Assembly (NCBI GenBank): GCA_015062535.1
Contig: SUUK01000003.1
Span: forward strand, 143,501-207,500
Direction: 5' to 3'
DNA: 64,000 nt
Source of the DNA: Alphaproteobacteria bacterium
Lineage (GTDB): Bacteria > Pseudomonadota > Alphaproteobacteria > RF32 > CAG-239
The notes under the pieces are model-generated. The model saw nothing but the letters and a program-made list of their open reading frames with translations. It did no database searches and was not told where the DNA came from. Shown in pieces: positions 17,750-26,467 of the stretch. The position numbers and the translations under genes were made by a program. Position 1 is the first letter of the stretch. Every line of letters starts with the position of its first letter.

Positions 17750-17778
17750 AGATTAAGAACATTTATTGAACTTGTCAA
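17750..17778 (-). promoter_or_regulatory. Consensus sigma-70 type promoter of the leader RNA
   Basis: On the minus strand: TTGACA (17773-17778), a 17-base spacer, and TAATCT (17750-17755). Start is expected near 17743. It is the best-matching promoter noticed in the window. Confidence 0.85.
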
Positions 17779-17824
17779 TATTTTTATTGGAATATTTAAT
17801 ATATTAAACGAATTAAATTAATTA

Positions 17825-18229
17825 TTAAGCACACTCTATAACTGCAACTGCGTTGACATATTCTCTTTCGTTAGAGATGGTAATATGCATTTTAAAATCT
17901 TGATTATCTGATATATAATATGCTCGTGCTAGTGCATTGTTGTACAGATTTACCTCAGGTTTTCCTAGTTTATTATGAACTATTTCTACATCTTTTAGGG
18001 TAATACCTTTTTGAAAACCAGAACCCAAAGCTTTTGATACTGCTTCTTTGGCTGCAAATCTGGTTGCAACGGCCAAAGTTAAAAGATTTAAGTCTTCTTG
18101 CTTTATTTTATTTTCAAGCTCGTTTATTTCATTATCTGTAAAATATTTTTTCATAAAACGAAGCAAAAACTCTTGTTTTTTAGCGAAGCGCGAAACTTGA
18201 ACAATATCACATCCTAGTCCTAGTATCAT
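17825..18229 (-). CDS. acpS: Holo-[acyl-carrier-protein] synthase
   Basis: Transfers the 4'-phosphopantetheine group of CoA to apo-ACP, enabling fatty acid synthesis in the cytosol. The 134-residue protein has the usual AcpS length, Asp8 in GLGCDIVQ and Glu62 in RFAAKEAVSKALG for magnesium and catalysis. The start ATG lies 23 bases inside the end of the DUF2062 gene, so the two are translationally coupled. The order rpoZ-rsh-DUF2062-acpS is a shortened version of the usual alphaproteobacterial string (pdxJ and lepB-rnc are absent here). Confidence 0.95.
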   Translation of the reverse strand: MILGLGCDIVQVSRFAKKQEFLLRFMKKYFTDNEINELENKIKQEDLNLLTLAVATRFAAKEAVSKALGSGFQKGITLKDVEIVHNKLGKPEVNLYNNALARAYYISDNQDFKMHITISNEREYVNAVAVIECA

Positions 18230-18737
18230 TTTGTTCTCCTTTTTTAGAGGTAGTATACAATGCTTTTTCTATTAATTTTGTTGTTAGCATCCATACAATT
18301 ATATAGCAAGGAATACATCCTATTAGCATTGGTAAAAATATAGGCCAAATATCACTTATAAACAAATTAAAGTCAAGACTAATAATTGCATGAAATAATT
18401 TCTTAAAGAACTCCTTAAAATCAACAGGTATAGGTGCGGTATTTGCACCTAACATAAAATGTCCTAGATGCAATGTTAAATACCATATAAATGGGAATGT
18501 CCAAGGATTTCCAACTATTGTTCCTAAAGTTGCAGCTATTGAATTTTCTTTAGTTATTTTGGTTATTATCAATGATAGAAGAATATGAAAACCAACAAAT
18601 GGTGTAAACGATATTGCAGCACCTGTTGCAAAACCTTTGGCAATACTTTGATTTGAGCCTTTTAGCCCCTTTAATTTACGAATAGTTGCTTGGTATATTT
18701 TGTAAAGTTTAAGTCCCGTTTTTTTTAATAGGGACAT
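18207..18737 (-). CDS. DUF2062 membrane protein
   Basis: A 176-residue protein with a DUF2062 domain: a basic N-terminal helix, FATGAAISFTPFVGFHILLSL as the first membrane segment, GTIVGNPWTFPFIW as the signature, and a C-terminal membrane helix pair around IFLPMLIGCIPCYIIVWML. Function is unknown. It lies between rsh (10 bases downstream of it) and acpS (overlap 23 bases), a position shared by many alphaproteobacteria. An AGG site precedes the ATG. Confidence 0.85.
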   Translation of the reverse strand: MSLLKKTGLKLYKIYQATIRKLKGLKGSNQSIAKGFATGAAISFTPFVGFHILLSLIITKITKENSIAATLGTIVGNPWTFPFIWYLTLHLGHFMLGANTAPIPVDFKEFFKKLFHAIISLDFNLFISDIWPIFLPMLIGCIPCYIIVWMLTTKLIEKALYTTSKKGEQNDTRTRM

Positions 18738-18747
18738 TTAACCTCCT

Positions 18748-20874
18748 TTAAGCTCTTGATACAAAACTAATTACTTTTGATGCCTTTAGTCCTGAAATAA
18801 TATCGCTCAAATGGTCAATATTTTTAACGTCTAAATCAACCAGTATTTCAAAATAACTAATTGTTCTATATACAATATTCAAGTTAGTAATATTAGCATT
18901 ATGCCTAGCAATAAGGTTAGATAGCTCTCCTAACGCTCCTGGTTCGTTACTAATCATAACTTTTATACGAGCTGTATGGTTATCAGTTTCAGCATCCTCA
19001 CCCCAAGAAATATCTAACCAGCGCTCTGGCTCGTCTGCATATTTTTCTAGTCCTTTACATGATAGTGAGTGTATTGCAACGCCTTTTCCGGTTGTTACAA
19101 TTCCTACAATTCTATCACCAGGAACAGGGTGACAGCAACCTGCAAAGTGTACAGCCATACCAGTTATTAAACCTTCTATCTTTAAGGCTGTATTTTTCTT
19201 TTTACGAGGTTTTGATAGTTTTATTGAATTAACAACTTGAGTTATTTTAGATTGTTTATATGCAGGATATACTGTGCGTAATACATCCCATCCTGTAACA
19301 AGTCCCTCCCCTACTTTTGCATATAAATCATCTAGGCTTTCACAATCAAATTGTGTTAATGTTCCATATATTGCTTTTTCATTAAACTCTAAGCTTTCTT
19401 GCTTGAATAACTTTTCAAGAATATCTTTACCTAGAGATAAAAATTGTTCGCGTTTACATGCGCGAACATATCTTCTAATTGCAGCCTTTGCCTTGCCTGT
19501 TACAACGAAACGTTCCCATTCTGTGGATGGGTGTTGCGCCTTGGAAGTTAAGACTTCAACTTGGTCACCATTTTGTAAAACACTTCTAAGTGGTTTAATT
19601 TCACCATTAATTTTTGCACCAACGCATTTATCACCAACACTTGAGTGGACTGCATAAGCAAAATCAACTGGAGTTGAACCATAAGGAAGTCCTATTAAAT
19701 CGCCTTTTGGAGTAAAACAGAAAACTTGGTCGTTATACATCTCAAGTTTGGTGTTTTCTAAAAATTCATCAGGATTTTGAGCTTGCTCTAAAATTTCTAA
19801 TAACTCTCTTATCCACCTAAAGCTACGACCTGCAACTTTTTGACCTTGTTTATAAGCCCAGTGGGCAGCCACACCCTTTTCGTTTATCTCATGCATTTCA
19901 TGAGTTCTTATTTGTATTTCAATACGAGTATTTTCTGGACCGATAATACCAGTATGTATTGATTGATATCCATTTGGTTTTGGTGTTGATATATAATCCT
20001 TAAATCTTCTTGGCACCATGTGATATTTGCTGTGTATTATACCAAGCGCTTGATAGCATGCTCCAATATCATCTACACAAATACGAAAAGCCATGATATC
20101 TGACAATTGCTCAAATGAAGCATTTTTAAGTTGCATTTTTCGCCATATAGAATACGGAGCTTTTTCTCGTCCTGTTATAACAGCTTTAACTGAATTTTCT
20201 TCCATATCCTTTTGTAATTGTTTGATAATCTTTGGAACAAGATTACTTCCTTGCTCTCTTAAAAAGTTTAATCTTGCAACAATAGAATCGTGAGCCTCTT
20301 TATGAAGTTCTCTAAATGCAATATCTTCTAATTCTGTTTTAATTTCTTGCATACCAATGCGCTCTGCAAGAGGAGCATAAATATCTAATGTTTCTTTTGC
20401 TATTCTTTTTCTTTTTTCTTCTGAGCAAAAATGAAGAGTTCTAATATTGTGAAGTCTATCTGCTAATTTTATTAAAAGAACTCTTATATCTTCTGACATT
20501 GCAAGAAGTAATTTTCTAAAGTTTTCTGCTTGTTTACTTGAGCCCGACTTTTGCTCAATAATTGCCAATTTAGTAACCCCGTCTACAATAGCTGCGACAG
20601 GGGCTCCAAATAGTTCTTTAATTTCTTCAACTGTTGTATCTGTGTCTTCAACGGTATCATGCAATAGACCTGCAATAATGGAATTACAATCTAAGCGAAA
20701 CTTTGTTAAAATACCTGCAACTTCAATAGGATGGGAGTAATACGGGTCACCAGATGTACGAAGTTGTGCGCCATGTTTTTTCATTGCAAAAACGTACGCT
20801 CTGTTTAATGCATCCTCGTTTGCATTGGGATCATAAGATTTCACTAAATCAACTAATTCATACTGTCTTAACAT
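18748..20874 (-). CDS. rsh: Bifunctional (p)ppGpp synthetase/hydrolase RelA/SpoT
   Basis: A 708-residue long RSH protein that makes and degrades the alarmone (p)ppGpp. Domains in order: HD hydrolase (His72-Asp73 in HDTVED), synthetase (GREKAPYSIWRKM near 235 through TPKPNGYQSIHT), TGS (FCFTPKGDLIGLPYGSTPVDFAYAVH near 390), a zinc-finger/helical region with HFAGCCHPVPGD, and C-terminal ACT (ARIKVMISNEPGALGELSNLIARHNANI). Both active sites look intact, fitting the single bifunctional enzyme of alphaproteobacteria. It follows rpoZ after a terminator, so it may have its own promoter in the gap. Confidence 0.96.
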   Translation of the reverse strand: MLRQYELVDLVKSYDPNANEDALNRAYVFAMKKHGAQLRTSGDPYYSHPIEVAGILTKFRLDCNSIIAGLLHDTVEDTDTTVEEIKELFGAPVAAIVDGVTKLAIIEQKSGSSKQAENFRKLLLAMSEDIRVLLIKLADRLHNIRTLHFCSEEKRKRIAKETLDIYAPLAERIGMQEIKTELEDIAFRELHKEAHDSIVARLNFLREQGSNLVPKIIKQLQKDMEENSVKAVITGREKAPYSIWRKMQLKNASFEQLSDIMAFRICVDDIGACYQALGIIHSKYHMVPRRFKDYISTPKPNGYQSIHTGIIGPENTRIEIQIRTHEMHEINEKGVAAHWAYKQGQKVAGRSFRWIRELLEILEQAQNPDEFLENTKLEMYNDQVFCFTPKGDLIGLPYGSTPVDFAYAVHSSVGDKCVGAKINGEIKPLRSVLQNGDQVEVLTSKAQHPSTEWERFVVTGKAKAAIRRYVRACKREQFLSLGKDILEKLFKQESLEFNEKAIYGTLTQFDCESLDDLYAKVGEGLVTGWDVLRTVYPAYKQSKITQVVNSIKLSKPRKKKNTALKIEGLITGMAVHFAGCCHPVPGDRIVGIVTTGKGVAIHSLSCKGLEKYADEPERWLDISWGEDAETDNHTARIKVMISNEPGALGELSNLIARHNANITNLNIVYRTISYFEILVDLDVKNIDHLSDIISGLKASKVISFVSRA

Positions 20875-20910
20875 GTAACCTCTTTTCGCACTATCTTCTG
20901 ATTATAGTAT

Positions 20911-20951
20911 GTAAAATAAAAAAAAGCAAGATACTTTGTACCATATCTTGC
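20911..20951 (-). terminator. Rho-independent terminator of rpoZ
   Basis: GCAAGATA (20926-20933) pairs with TATCTTGC (20944-20951); on the minus strand the stem is followed by about nine Ts. It separates rpoZ from rsh. Confidence 0.85.
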
Positions 20952-20992
20952 TTGATAAATGATTAAAAAATTAATTTTAAAAGATATTTTTC

Positions 20993-21469
20993 TTACTCAA
21001 AATCATCCATATCGTCAGAAAAATCATCTTTTCCATCTAACAAATCGTCATCTAAATCTACATCATCAAAAGACAAACCATCTGCTTCAACATCAATAGT
21101 TTCGCCTTGACTATTTTCGATTTGCATACTTTCTGCTAGAGCTGCATCTAGAATTGTATCTCCATCAAATTGAGCATCTAATTCTGCTAATTCTTTTTCT
21201 GCAGCTAAGATTTCTAATTCTTCTTCCTCAGGCTCTTCTACTTCTACATATTTTTGCAAGCCCATAACTAAAGAACGTTGTAAATCTTCAATATTTGTTT
21301 TATTTTCTGCAATTTCTCTTAAGGCAACAACAGAGTTTTTATCATTATCACGATCTACATTAATTGGAGCACCCGATGCAATATCTTTTGCACGTTGAGA
21401 TGCAACCAACAAAAGTTCATAGCGGTTAGGTATTTTTTCAATGCAGTCTTCAACTGTTACACGAGCCAT
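20993..21469 (-). CDS. rpoZ: DNA-directed RNA polymerase omega subunit
   Basis: A small subunit that helps assemble RNA polymerase and contributes to ppGpp binding in Proteobacteria. The N-terminus MARVTVEDCIEKIPNRYELLLVASQRAKDI and VVALREIAENK are the conserved omega core (about residues 1-75). The C-terminal half is a long acidic extension ending DDDLLDGKDDFSDDMDDFE; at 158 residues the protein is well above the E. coli length of 91. Alphaproteobacterial omegas are often extended, though this tail is unusually acidic. Adjacent to rsh, as usual. Confidence 0.95.
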   Translation of the reverse strand: MARVTVEDCIEKIPNRYELLLVASQRAKDIASGAPINVDRDNDKNSVVALREIAENKTNIEDLQRSLVMGLQKYVEVEEPEEEELEILAAEKELAELDAQFDGDTILDAALAESMQIENSQGETIDVEADGLSFDDVDLDDDLLDGKDDFSDDMDDFE

Positions 21470-21557
21470 TATTATCCACCTTTTTAAACAAAATTTACAC
21501 TTTGGAAAAGTTTATACACAAAACATATTGGAATTGCAACTATTTTTTTGATTTTTT

Positions 21558-22811
21558 TTAATAAATTATCGGTGCAGATAAAATAACCCCTTTATTTTTA
21601 ACAAATTTTTCATTGATAGTTTCTTTTAAGGGTTTTACAGCCTCTACATCTTCTTTAAATACTGAGTACATTTTTATAATTGTTGCTCCATTTGCATACA
21701 TTTCTTTCTTCCACTTTTCTGGCAAACGCTCGATATATTCATCATAGTAGCCTCGGCGATGAAATTTTACAGCATAAGCGACTTCTGGTGTAGAATATGC
21801 AACTCTAAACGCCTTTATTGTTTTATCTCCAACATACGCCCACTCTTCCGGGGTGTAACCATGCTTTGCAAGAAGTCCTCTAAATTCATTATATAATCCA
21901 GCAAAACGTATTTTTACAACTAGCCTTTGACAAGGGTTAACTACATCTTTTAGACCATTTTGATGTAGCGCTGTACCATTTTCTTGTTCCCAAATATCTA
22001 AAGCTTGTTCGCTTAAAATTATTTGAGAATAAACCCTGTAATTATCTTTGTTTCCCCACTCAACAAGCTCATCAATTGTCCCCATAAAAGCCTCAGCATC
22101 TTTTGTTGTTAATGGAGAAATAAGAGTTGGCGATATAGTTCTTAAATTACCCCCTGTTGCTACTTTTTTAGCCTTAGAAGCCTTTACTGGCTTTGGTTTA
22201 TTAACTGGCAACCCTATTTTTTCTTTCATAAAATCAGGCAATTCAATTTCTACCCTTGGCTTTTTTACAGGAATTTCTTCTGGCTCATCTAGTGCTACTT
22301 CTTCATTTTCTTCCCATAATTCAGGCATTAGGAGAAAATAAAGTGCAGGTGATAAATATTCAATATTTTCGATACCTTTCATTTTTTCTGCTACATTTTC
22401 AGGAAAGGTATCTTTAGTTTCTTTAATCCCTGGTAAGTTTAATATTTTTTCTGACATACCAGGAACTTGATGAAGCATTGGACCAATATATTGGTAAGTT
22501 TCTTTTGGCATCCAACTTAATACTTCTAATAAATCATCTTCATAACTATTTTTCAATCGTCCTTCACTTAAACCATAAAACTTAATTGTTTGACTAAATT
22601 CTTTGTTAAATTTTTTACCCATATCCATACGAGAGCGATATTTTTTATCGTATAACTTGTTTATTGACATAATTTTTCTAATATATTCCTGCAAATCTGG
22701 GAGTTGCATTCCCATATCTACCTTAAAATATTTATCAAAATCTGATGTTTTGGCACACACATTTAGTGAAAAAAACAAAGCACACACGAAAAAAAATATT
22801 TTTTTTAACAT
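21558..22811 (-). CDS. Exported protein of unknown function
   Basis: Starts at ATG 22811, where AGGAGG lies six bases upstream and a signal peptide follows (MLKKIFFFVCALFFSLNVCA); an in-frame upstream ATG at 22856 would bury that signal. The mature protein (about 397 residues) has an N-terminal helical part with PETYQYIGPMLHQVPGM, a Pro/Lys/Glu-rich linker (about 180-225) and a helical C-terminal domain with conserved-looking VNPCQRLVVKIRFAGLY. No family recognised. It is monocistronic and divergent from gcrA. Confidence 0.75.
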   Translation of the reverse strand: MLKKIFFFVCALFFSLNVCAKTSDFDKYFKVDMGMQLPDLQEYIRKIMSINKLYDKKYRSRMDMGKKFNKEFSQTIKFYGLSEGRLKNSYEDDLLEVLSWMPKETYQYIGPMLHQVPGMSEKILNLPGIKETKDTFPENVAEKMKGIENIEYLSPALYFLLMPELWEENEEVALDEPEEIPVKKPRVEIELPDFMKEKIGLPVNKPKPVKASKAKKVATGGNLRTISPTLISPLTTKDAEAFMGTIDELVEWGNKDNYRVYSQIILSEQALDIWEQENGTALHQNGLKDVVNPCQRLVVKIRFAGLYNEFRGLLAKHGYTPEEWAYVGDKTIKAFRVAYSTPEVAYAVKFHRRGYYDEYIERLPEKWKKEMYANGATIIKMYSVFKEDVEAVKPLKETINEKFVKNKGVILSAPIIY

Positions 22812-22947
22812 TTTACCTCCTCTTATCTTTCCTAATTTCTTTATTTTATTAAACAAAAATTAAAAAAACGTTATACTTGCATTTTAAAACCAAATGCTTT
22901 ATGGTTGCTAATGAAAATGAATTTCAACCTTTTATGGAGTATAAAAA

Positions 22948-23412
22948 ATGGTATGGACTGATGAAGCTGTTGAAGAACTAAAAAAAATGTGGGACAAGGG
23001 AATGACAACTGGTCAGATTGCCAAAGCTTTGAATGTAACAAAAAACTCTATCATTGGTAAGGTTCATCGCTTATGCTTAACAGCAAGACCTTCTCCAATT
23101 AAAAAATCTTCAAATAAAACTGAGAAAAAAGCAACTGCACCAAAGCAAGCTAAGGAAGTAAAAAAGGAAACAACTAAGAGCGTTTCTAAAAAAGAAACTT
23201 CTGTAGTTGCAGAAGCTGAGAAAAAAGTAGCTCCTGTTATTGAGGAAACAAATATCCCATTAGTTAAACTAGATAACCATACTTGCCGCTGGCCAATGGG
23301 TGATCCAAGAGATGAAGATTTTTGCTTTTGTGGAAAGCGCATTAAAACTGGTCAAACATATTGTGAAGAGCATGCTGCTGTTGCATATGTTAAAGCTGGA
23401 AAGAAAATATAA
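22948..23412 (+). CDS. gcrA: Cell-cycle regulator GcrA
   Basis: A sigma-70 cofactor that stimulates transcription at promoters carrying CcrM-methylated GANTC sites; specific to alphaproteobacteria. The N-terminal DNA-binding helix-turn-helix is clear (MVWTDEAVEELKKMWDKG, then GQIAKALNVTKNSIIGKVHRL), followed by a Lys/Glu/Ala-rich linker (about 55-105) and the C-terminal sigma-binding domain with CRWPMGDPRDEDFCFCGK and TYCEEHAAVAY. The 154-residue length fits the family. TATGGAG precedes the ATG. It ends before a clear terminator. This gene is the strongest taxonomic marker in the window. Confidence 0.95.
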   Translation: MVWTDEAVEELKKMWDKGMTTGQIAKALNVTKNSIIGKVHRLCLTARPSPIKKSSNKTEKKATAPKQAKEVKKETTKSVSKKETSVVAEAEKKVAPVIEETNIPLVKLDNHTCRWPMGDPRDEDFCFCGKRIKTGQTYCEEHAAVAYVKAGKKI

Positions 23413-23430
23413 ATAGAATCGATCTAAATT

Positions 23431-23457
23431 AAGGTGCGAATCTATTTCGCACCTTTT
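23431..23457 (+). terminator. Rho-independent terminator of gcrA
   Basis: AAGGTGCGAA (23431-23440) pairs with TTCGCACCTT (23446-23455), followed by Ts. An in-frame GTG of the next gene falls within this stem, which argues against that start. Confidence 0.85.
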
Positions 23458-23472
23458 GTTTATGGCAAAAAA

Positions 23473-24171
23473 ATGTATAGCGAGAAATTTTTAAAGTTTA
23501 TTGAAATGTGGCAAAAAGAGTTTGCAATTGAGCGCTCTATTGATGAAAAGGTTTGCATTGATAAAGATGGCAACCCTATACCTTGGTATACATATCCTGC
23601 TATTGAATACTTATCACAATTTGATTACAGCCAAAAAGAAATTTTTGAATTTGGCTGTGGCTACTCTTCTATGTTTTGGGCAAATCGTGCAAAAAAAGTA
23701 ACTAGTATTGAAGATAACATTAATTGGTTTAGTAAATGGCAAAATGAATTTAAACACGAAAATTTAGATATGCGCTGGAGAGATGAAGGCGAAGGATATT
23801 TTAATGCTATTTTTGAAGACAACAAAAAATATGATGTGATTGTAGTTGATGGTAAAAGAAGAGCTGATTGCGCTAGAACAGCGCTCAAATGCCTTAACAA
23901 TGGCGGAATGATTATTTTAGATGATAGCGACAGAATAAATACAAGCAAAGAATATGTTAATGCCGTAAACGAACTAAAAAAAGGGGATTTAATACAAGTT
24001 GATTTTTATGGCTTTTGCCCAATGAATAATTACACAAAAACCACTTCTTTATTTTTATCTAGAGACTTTAACTTTAAATCTTTATACACCATACAACCCA
24101 TTAATGGGCTAGGAAATTTATGGAGTATGGGGCGAAAGCATCGAAAAGAGTTTTTTAAGGTAAATAAGTAA
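23473..24171 (+). CDS. Class I SAM-dependent methyltransferase-like protein
   Basis: A 232-residue cytosolic protein with a Rossmann-type SAM-binding pattern: EIFEFGCGYSSMFWANRAKKVTSIED (motif I and acidic ribose-binding residue), YDVIVVDGKRRADCARTAL and GGMIILDDSDR. This arrangement resembles FkbM/class I methyltransferases acting on small molecules or glycans, but the substrate cannot be deduced. The start at ATG 23473 is chosen because the upstream GTG at 23434 lies inside the gcrA terminator; no good ribosome-binding site is visible. It ends in a strong bidirectional terminator. Confidence 0.65.
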   Translation: MYSEKFLKFIEMWQKEFAIERSIDEKVCIDKDGNPIPWYTYPAIEYLSQFDYSQKEIFEFGCGYSSMFWANRAKKVTSIEDNINWFSKWQNEFKHENLDMRWRDEGEGYFNAIFEDNKKYDVIVVDGKRRADCARTALKCLNNGGMIILDDSDRINTSKEYVNAVNELKKGDLIQVDFYGFCPMNNYTKTTSLFLSRDFNFKSLYTIQPINGLGNLWSMGRKHRKEFFKVNK

Positions 24172-24215
24172 ACAAAAAAGTGTACCCCCATAAAGAGAAG
24201 TACACTTTTTTGTTT
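24170..24215. terminator. Bidirectional terminator
   Basis: A 16-bp inverted repeat (24170-24185 with 24200-24215) with A-rich left and T-rich right arms lies between two convergent genes and can terminate both. Confidence 0.9.
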
Positions 24216-24243
24216 GGTTAGCATCGAAAGCTTATTAAGCTTA

Positions 24244-25140
24244 TTAAGCATCTAGATACTTTGGAAGACACGCCTGCAGTGCGCTCCATCGCTCCGGTTT
24301 AAATCCTAAGAGGAACGTATCCTCATCAAGACTTACAACCTCTTCCACGATGTTGTAGCCTTCGGCTATAAGCTCTCGCTTTAGCTTCGAGATCTGATGC
24401 TTCATGGCTCTACTAAGAGAGGCATAAATCTCTCCTGTTTGGTTGAAGAATTCAACCTCGTCAAGAGGTCTAGATAAAAGCCACTCCTTGTGCTTTCTCT
24501 TGCACTCAAGCATTTCTGCATGGAGTTTATCCTCTATTTCCCTACAATACATACCCACCCTTTCGGCAAGAACAATATGCAAGTGAGGCTGAGGGGCGCC
24601 AATTTCTATACCACATACTCTTTCGAGGTTACGTGACAAGACTTCGGCATCTCCTTTGCTATTGAGGAGCTTCTCAATTCCAGACATCCCCATCTCTACT
24701 AATTGCCCCATCAAAAAGATGTTGCTTTTAGTAAAGATTCGAAGAGAGTTGTCCAACAATCTTCGAACGACACCAGAGGCTTTGTCATCCTTTGGCAGAT
24801 TGAACACTTTACTGTTCTTCAGCTCCTCAAAATAACTTTTGGGAACCTCTTCAGCAGTAACCTCAACCTCCGGAGCAGTTTCCTCTACGACAGGTGTGAC
24901 CTCCGGTACAACCTCATCAGTGACAATCACTGCCTCCGAGGTAACCTCATCATCAGTAGATGCAACATCTGTTGTAGTACCGGCGCTCTCTTTTAAAATC
25001 CCTATATACATTTCTGCATATGGGCTTATGAGCACCTTTTTAATCTGTTCAACACTCAGCTCATATTCCTTAAGGAATGAGGCTATTAACTTCGCGTCAC
25101 CATTGACAAGCAAAGATGATAAAAAATCCTTATTTTCCAC
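24244..25140 (-). CDS. Unknown protein of distinct base composition
   Basis: A 298-residue protein without signal or membrane segment. Residues 1-50 are helical; residues about 52-100 are a Val/Glu/Thr/Pro-rich low-complexity linker; the rest (about 103-298) is helical with several Cys and ends in LLGFKPERWSALQACLPKYLDA. The gene is visibly more G+C-rich (mid-40s percent by eye) than its neighbours and uses codons such as CTC, CGC and GAG that they avoid. The start is GTG at 25140 with only a weak AGAAA site. I do not recognise the family. Composition suggests transfer from another source or a special expression class. Confidence 0.65.
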   Translation of the reverse strand: MENKDFLSSLLVNGDAKLIASFLKEYELSVEQIKKVLISPYAEMYIGILKESAGTTTDVASTDDEVTSEAVIVTDEVVPEVTPVVEETAPEVEVTAEEVPKSYFEELKNSKVFNLPKDDKASGVVRRLLDNSLRIFTKSNIFLMGQLVEMGMSGIEKLLNSKGDAEVLSRNLERVCGIEIGAPQPHLHIVLAERVGMYCREIEDKLHAEMLECKRKHKEWLLSRPLDEVEFFNQTGEIYASLSRAMKHQISKLKRELIAEGYNIVEEVVSLDEDTFLLGFKPERWSALQACLPKYLDA

Positions 25141-25342
25141 TTTTTTCTGGGTTTTAAGGGGTTAATACTCATATACTTGCATATATATTTTCACCACAAA
25201 TTATCTACAATCTTTGCAAAGCCTTCGGAAACTAAACAAAACCACAGAATAATCATAATAAAAATATAAATACGTTTTGTAATATACTCTTATTTTCTTA
25301 TTTTGTCAATTAATGTTTTTCTGTCTAAGAAATATGTTTATT

Positions 25343-26344
25343 TTATCTATTTAAGTTTAACTTTAACGATATTTGTTTAGCAATTTCTTCATAGGCTTTT
25401 GTATGAGGACTATCTGGCTTAGAGATAACAATAGGAGTTCCATTATCAGAATTTAGACGAATATCGTAGTGAAGAGGTATTTCACCTAAAAAATCTACTC
25501 CATATTTAGAAGCTGTGTTTTTAGCCCCTTCATGACCAAAAATATCTGCCCGATGACCGCATTTTTCACAAATATAATAGCTCATATTTTCAACAACCCC
25601 CATAACTGGAACACCTATTTTATTGAAAAGATTTATACCTTTAACGGCATCTATTAGAGCTATATCTTGCGGAGTTGAAACAACAACAGCTCCTGAAAAA
25701 TCTATTTTTTGCGACATGGTTATCTGTATATCCCCTGTTCCTGGAGGCATATCTATTACCATTATATCAATATCCCCCCAATTAGTATCTGTTAGAAGTT
25801 GCTCTATTGCACCGCAAGCCTTTGCTCCTCTCCAAATAAGCGCTGTATCATCTTTTATCATACTACCAATAGACATTGATTTTATACCACATTCCATAAA
25901 AGGCTCAAAAGTTTTTCCATCTAATGATGTTGGCGGAACTTTCGCATATCCTAACATTGTTGGAATTGAGGGACCATAAATATCTGCATCAAAAAGAGCA
26001 ACTTTTAAGTTTAGATTTGCCAAAGCTAAAGCCAAGTTTACAGAAGTAGTTGATTTACCAACCCCTCCTTTTCCAGAAGAAACTGCTATAATATGCTTAA
26101 CACCTTTTATTTGCCATTTATCACTTTGTGTTGTTTCTTCTTTTTTCTCTAGCACAAACACGACAGATACTCTTAAGTCTGGAAATATTTTTTTTATTTC
26201 TTCTTTTAAGCTTTCCTTTTTTTCATTATTTTCACTAGATAAGATGGTTACTATCAATCTATTTTGCAATTGTTTTACAGACTTTACTTGCTCTAATGAA
26301 AAGTACTTTTCTATTATACTATTTATATCATTTACATTCGACAT
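25343..26344 (-). CDS. mrp: Iron-sulfur cluster carrier protein Mrp/ApbC
   Basis: A P-loop NTPase that carries and inserts Fe-S clusters in the cytosol. An N-terminal DUF59-like stretch is followed by the deviant Walker A SSGKGGVGKST, the switch DADIYGPSIP, VIDMPPGTGD, and near the C-terminus the cluster-binding CEKCG. The ATG at 26344 has GGAGAG seven bases upstream and is preferred over an in-frame ATG five codons earlier. It is divergent from hflK. The order mrp/hflKC/degP is common in alphaproteobacteria. Confidence 0.93.
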   Translation of the reverse strand: MSNVNDINSIIEKYFSLEQVKSVKQLQNRLIVTILSSENNEKKESLKEEIKKIFPDLRVSVVFVLEKKEETTQSDKWQIKGVKHIIAVSSGKGGVGKSTTSVNLALALANLNLKVALFDADIYGPSIPTMLGYAKVPPTSLDGKTFEPFMECGIKSMSIGSMIKDDTALIWRGAKACGAIEQLLTDTNWGDIDIMVIDMPPGTGDIQITMSQKIDFSGAVVVSTPQDIALIDAVKGINLFNKIGVPVMGVVENMSYYICEKCGHRADIFGHEGAKNTASKYGVDFLGEIPLHYDIRLNSDNGTPIVISKPDSPHTKAYEEIAKQISLKLNLNR

Positions 26345-26467
26345 TATATAGCTCTCCAATGTGGATATTATTTATTCTATGTTGTTTTTATACAAGCTTT
26401 GTATTATTTTTCTACAATAAATTACAAAATTTTATATTTTTTATTTTAGCTTTTTATGAGGTTTTTG

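Noticed and set aside
23434..23472. A longer start (GTG) for the methyltransferase-like gene.
   Set aside because: The codon lies within the gcrA terminator stem, and the added residues are not like the family.
24220..24250. A short direct repeat of AGCTTATTA before the gene ending at 24244.
   Set aside because: It has only two short copies, AT-rich, and no further context; a chance match is likely.
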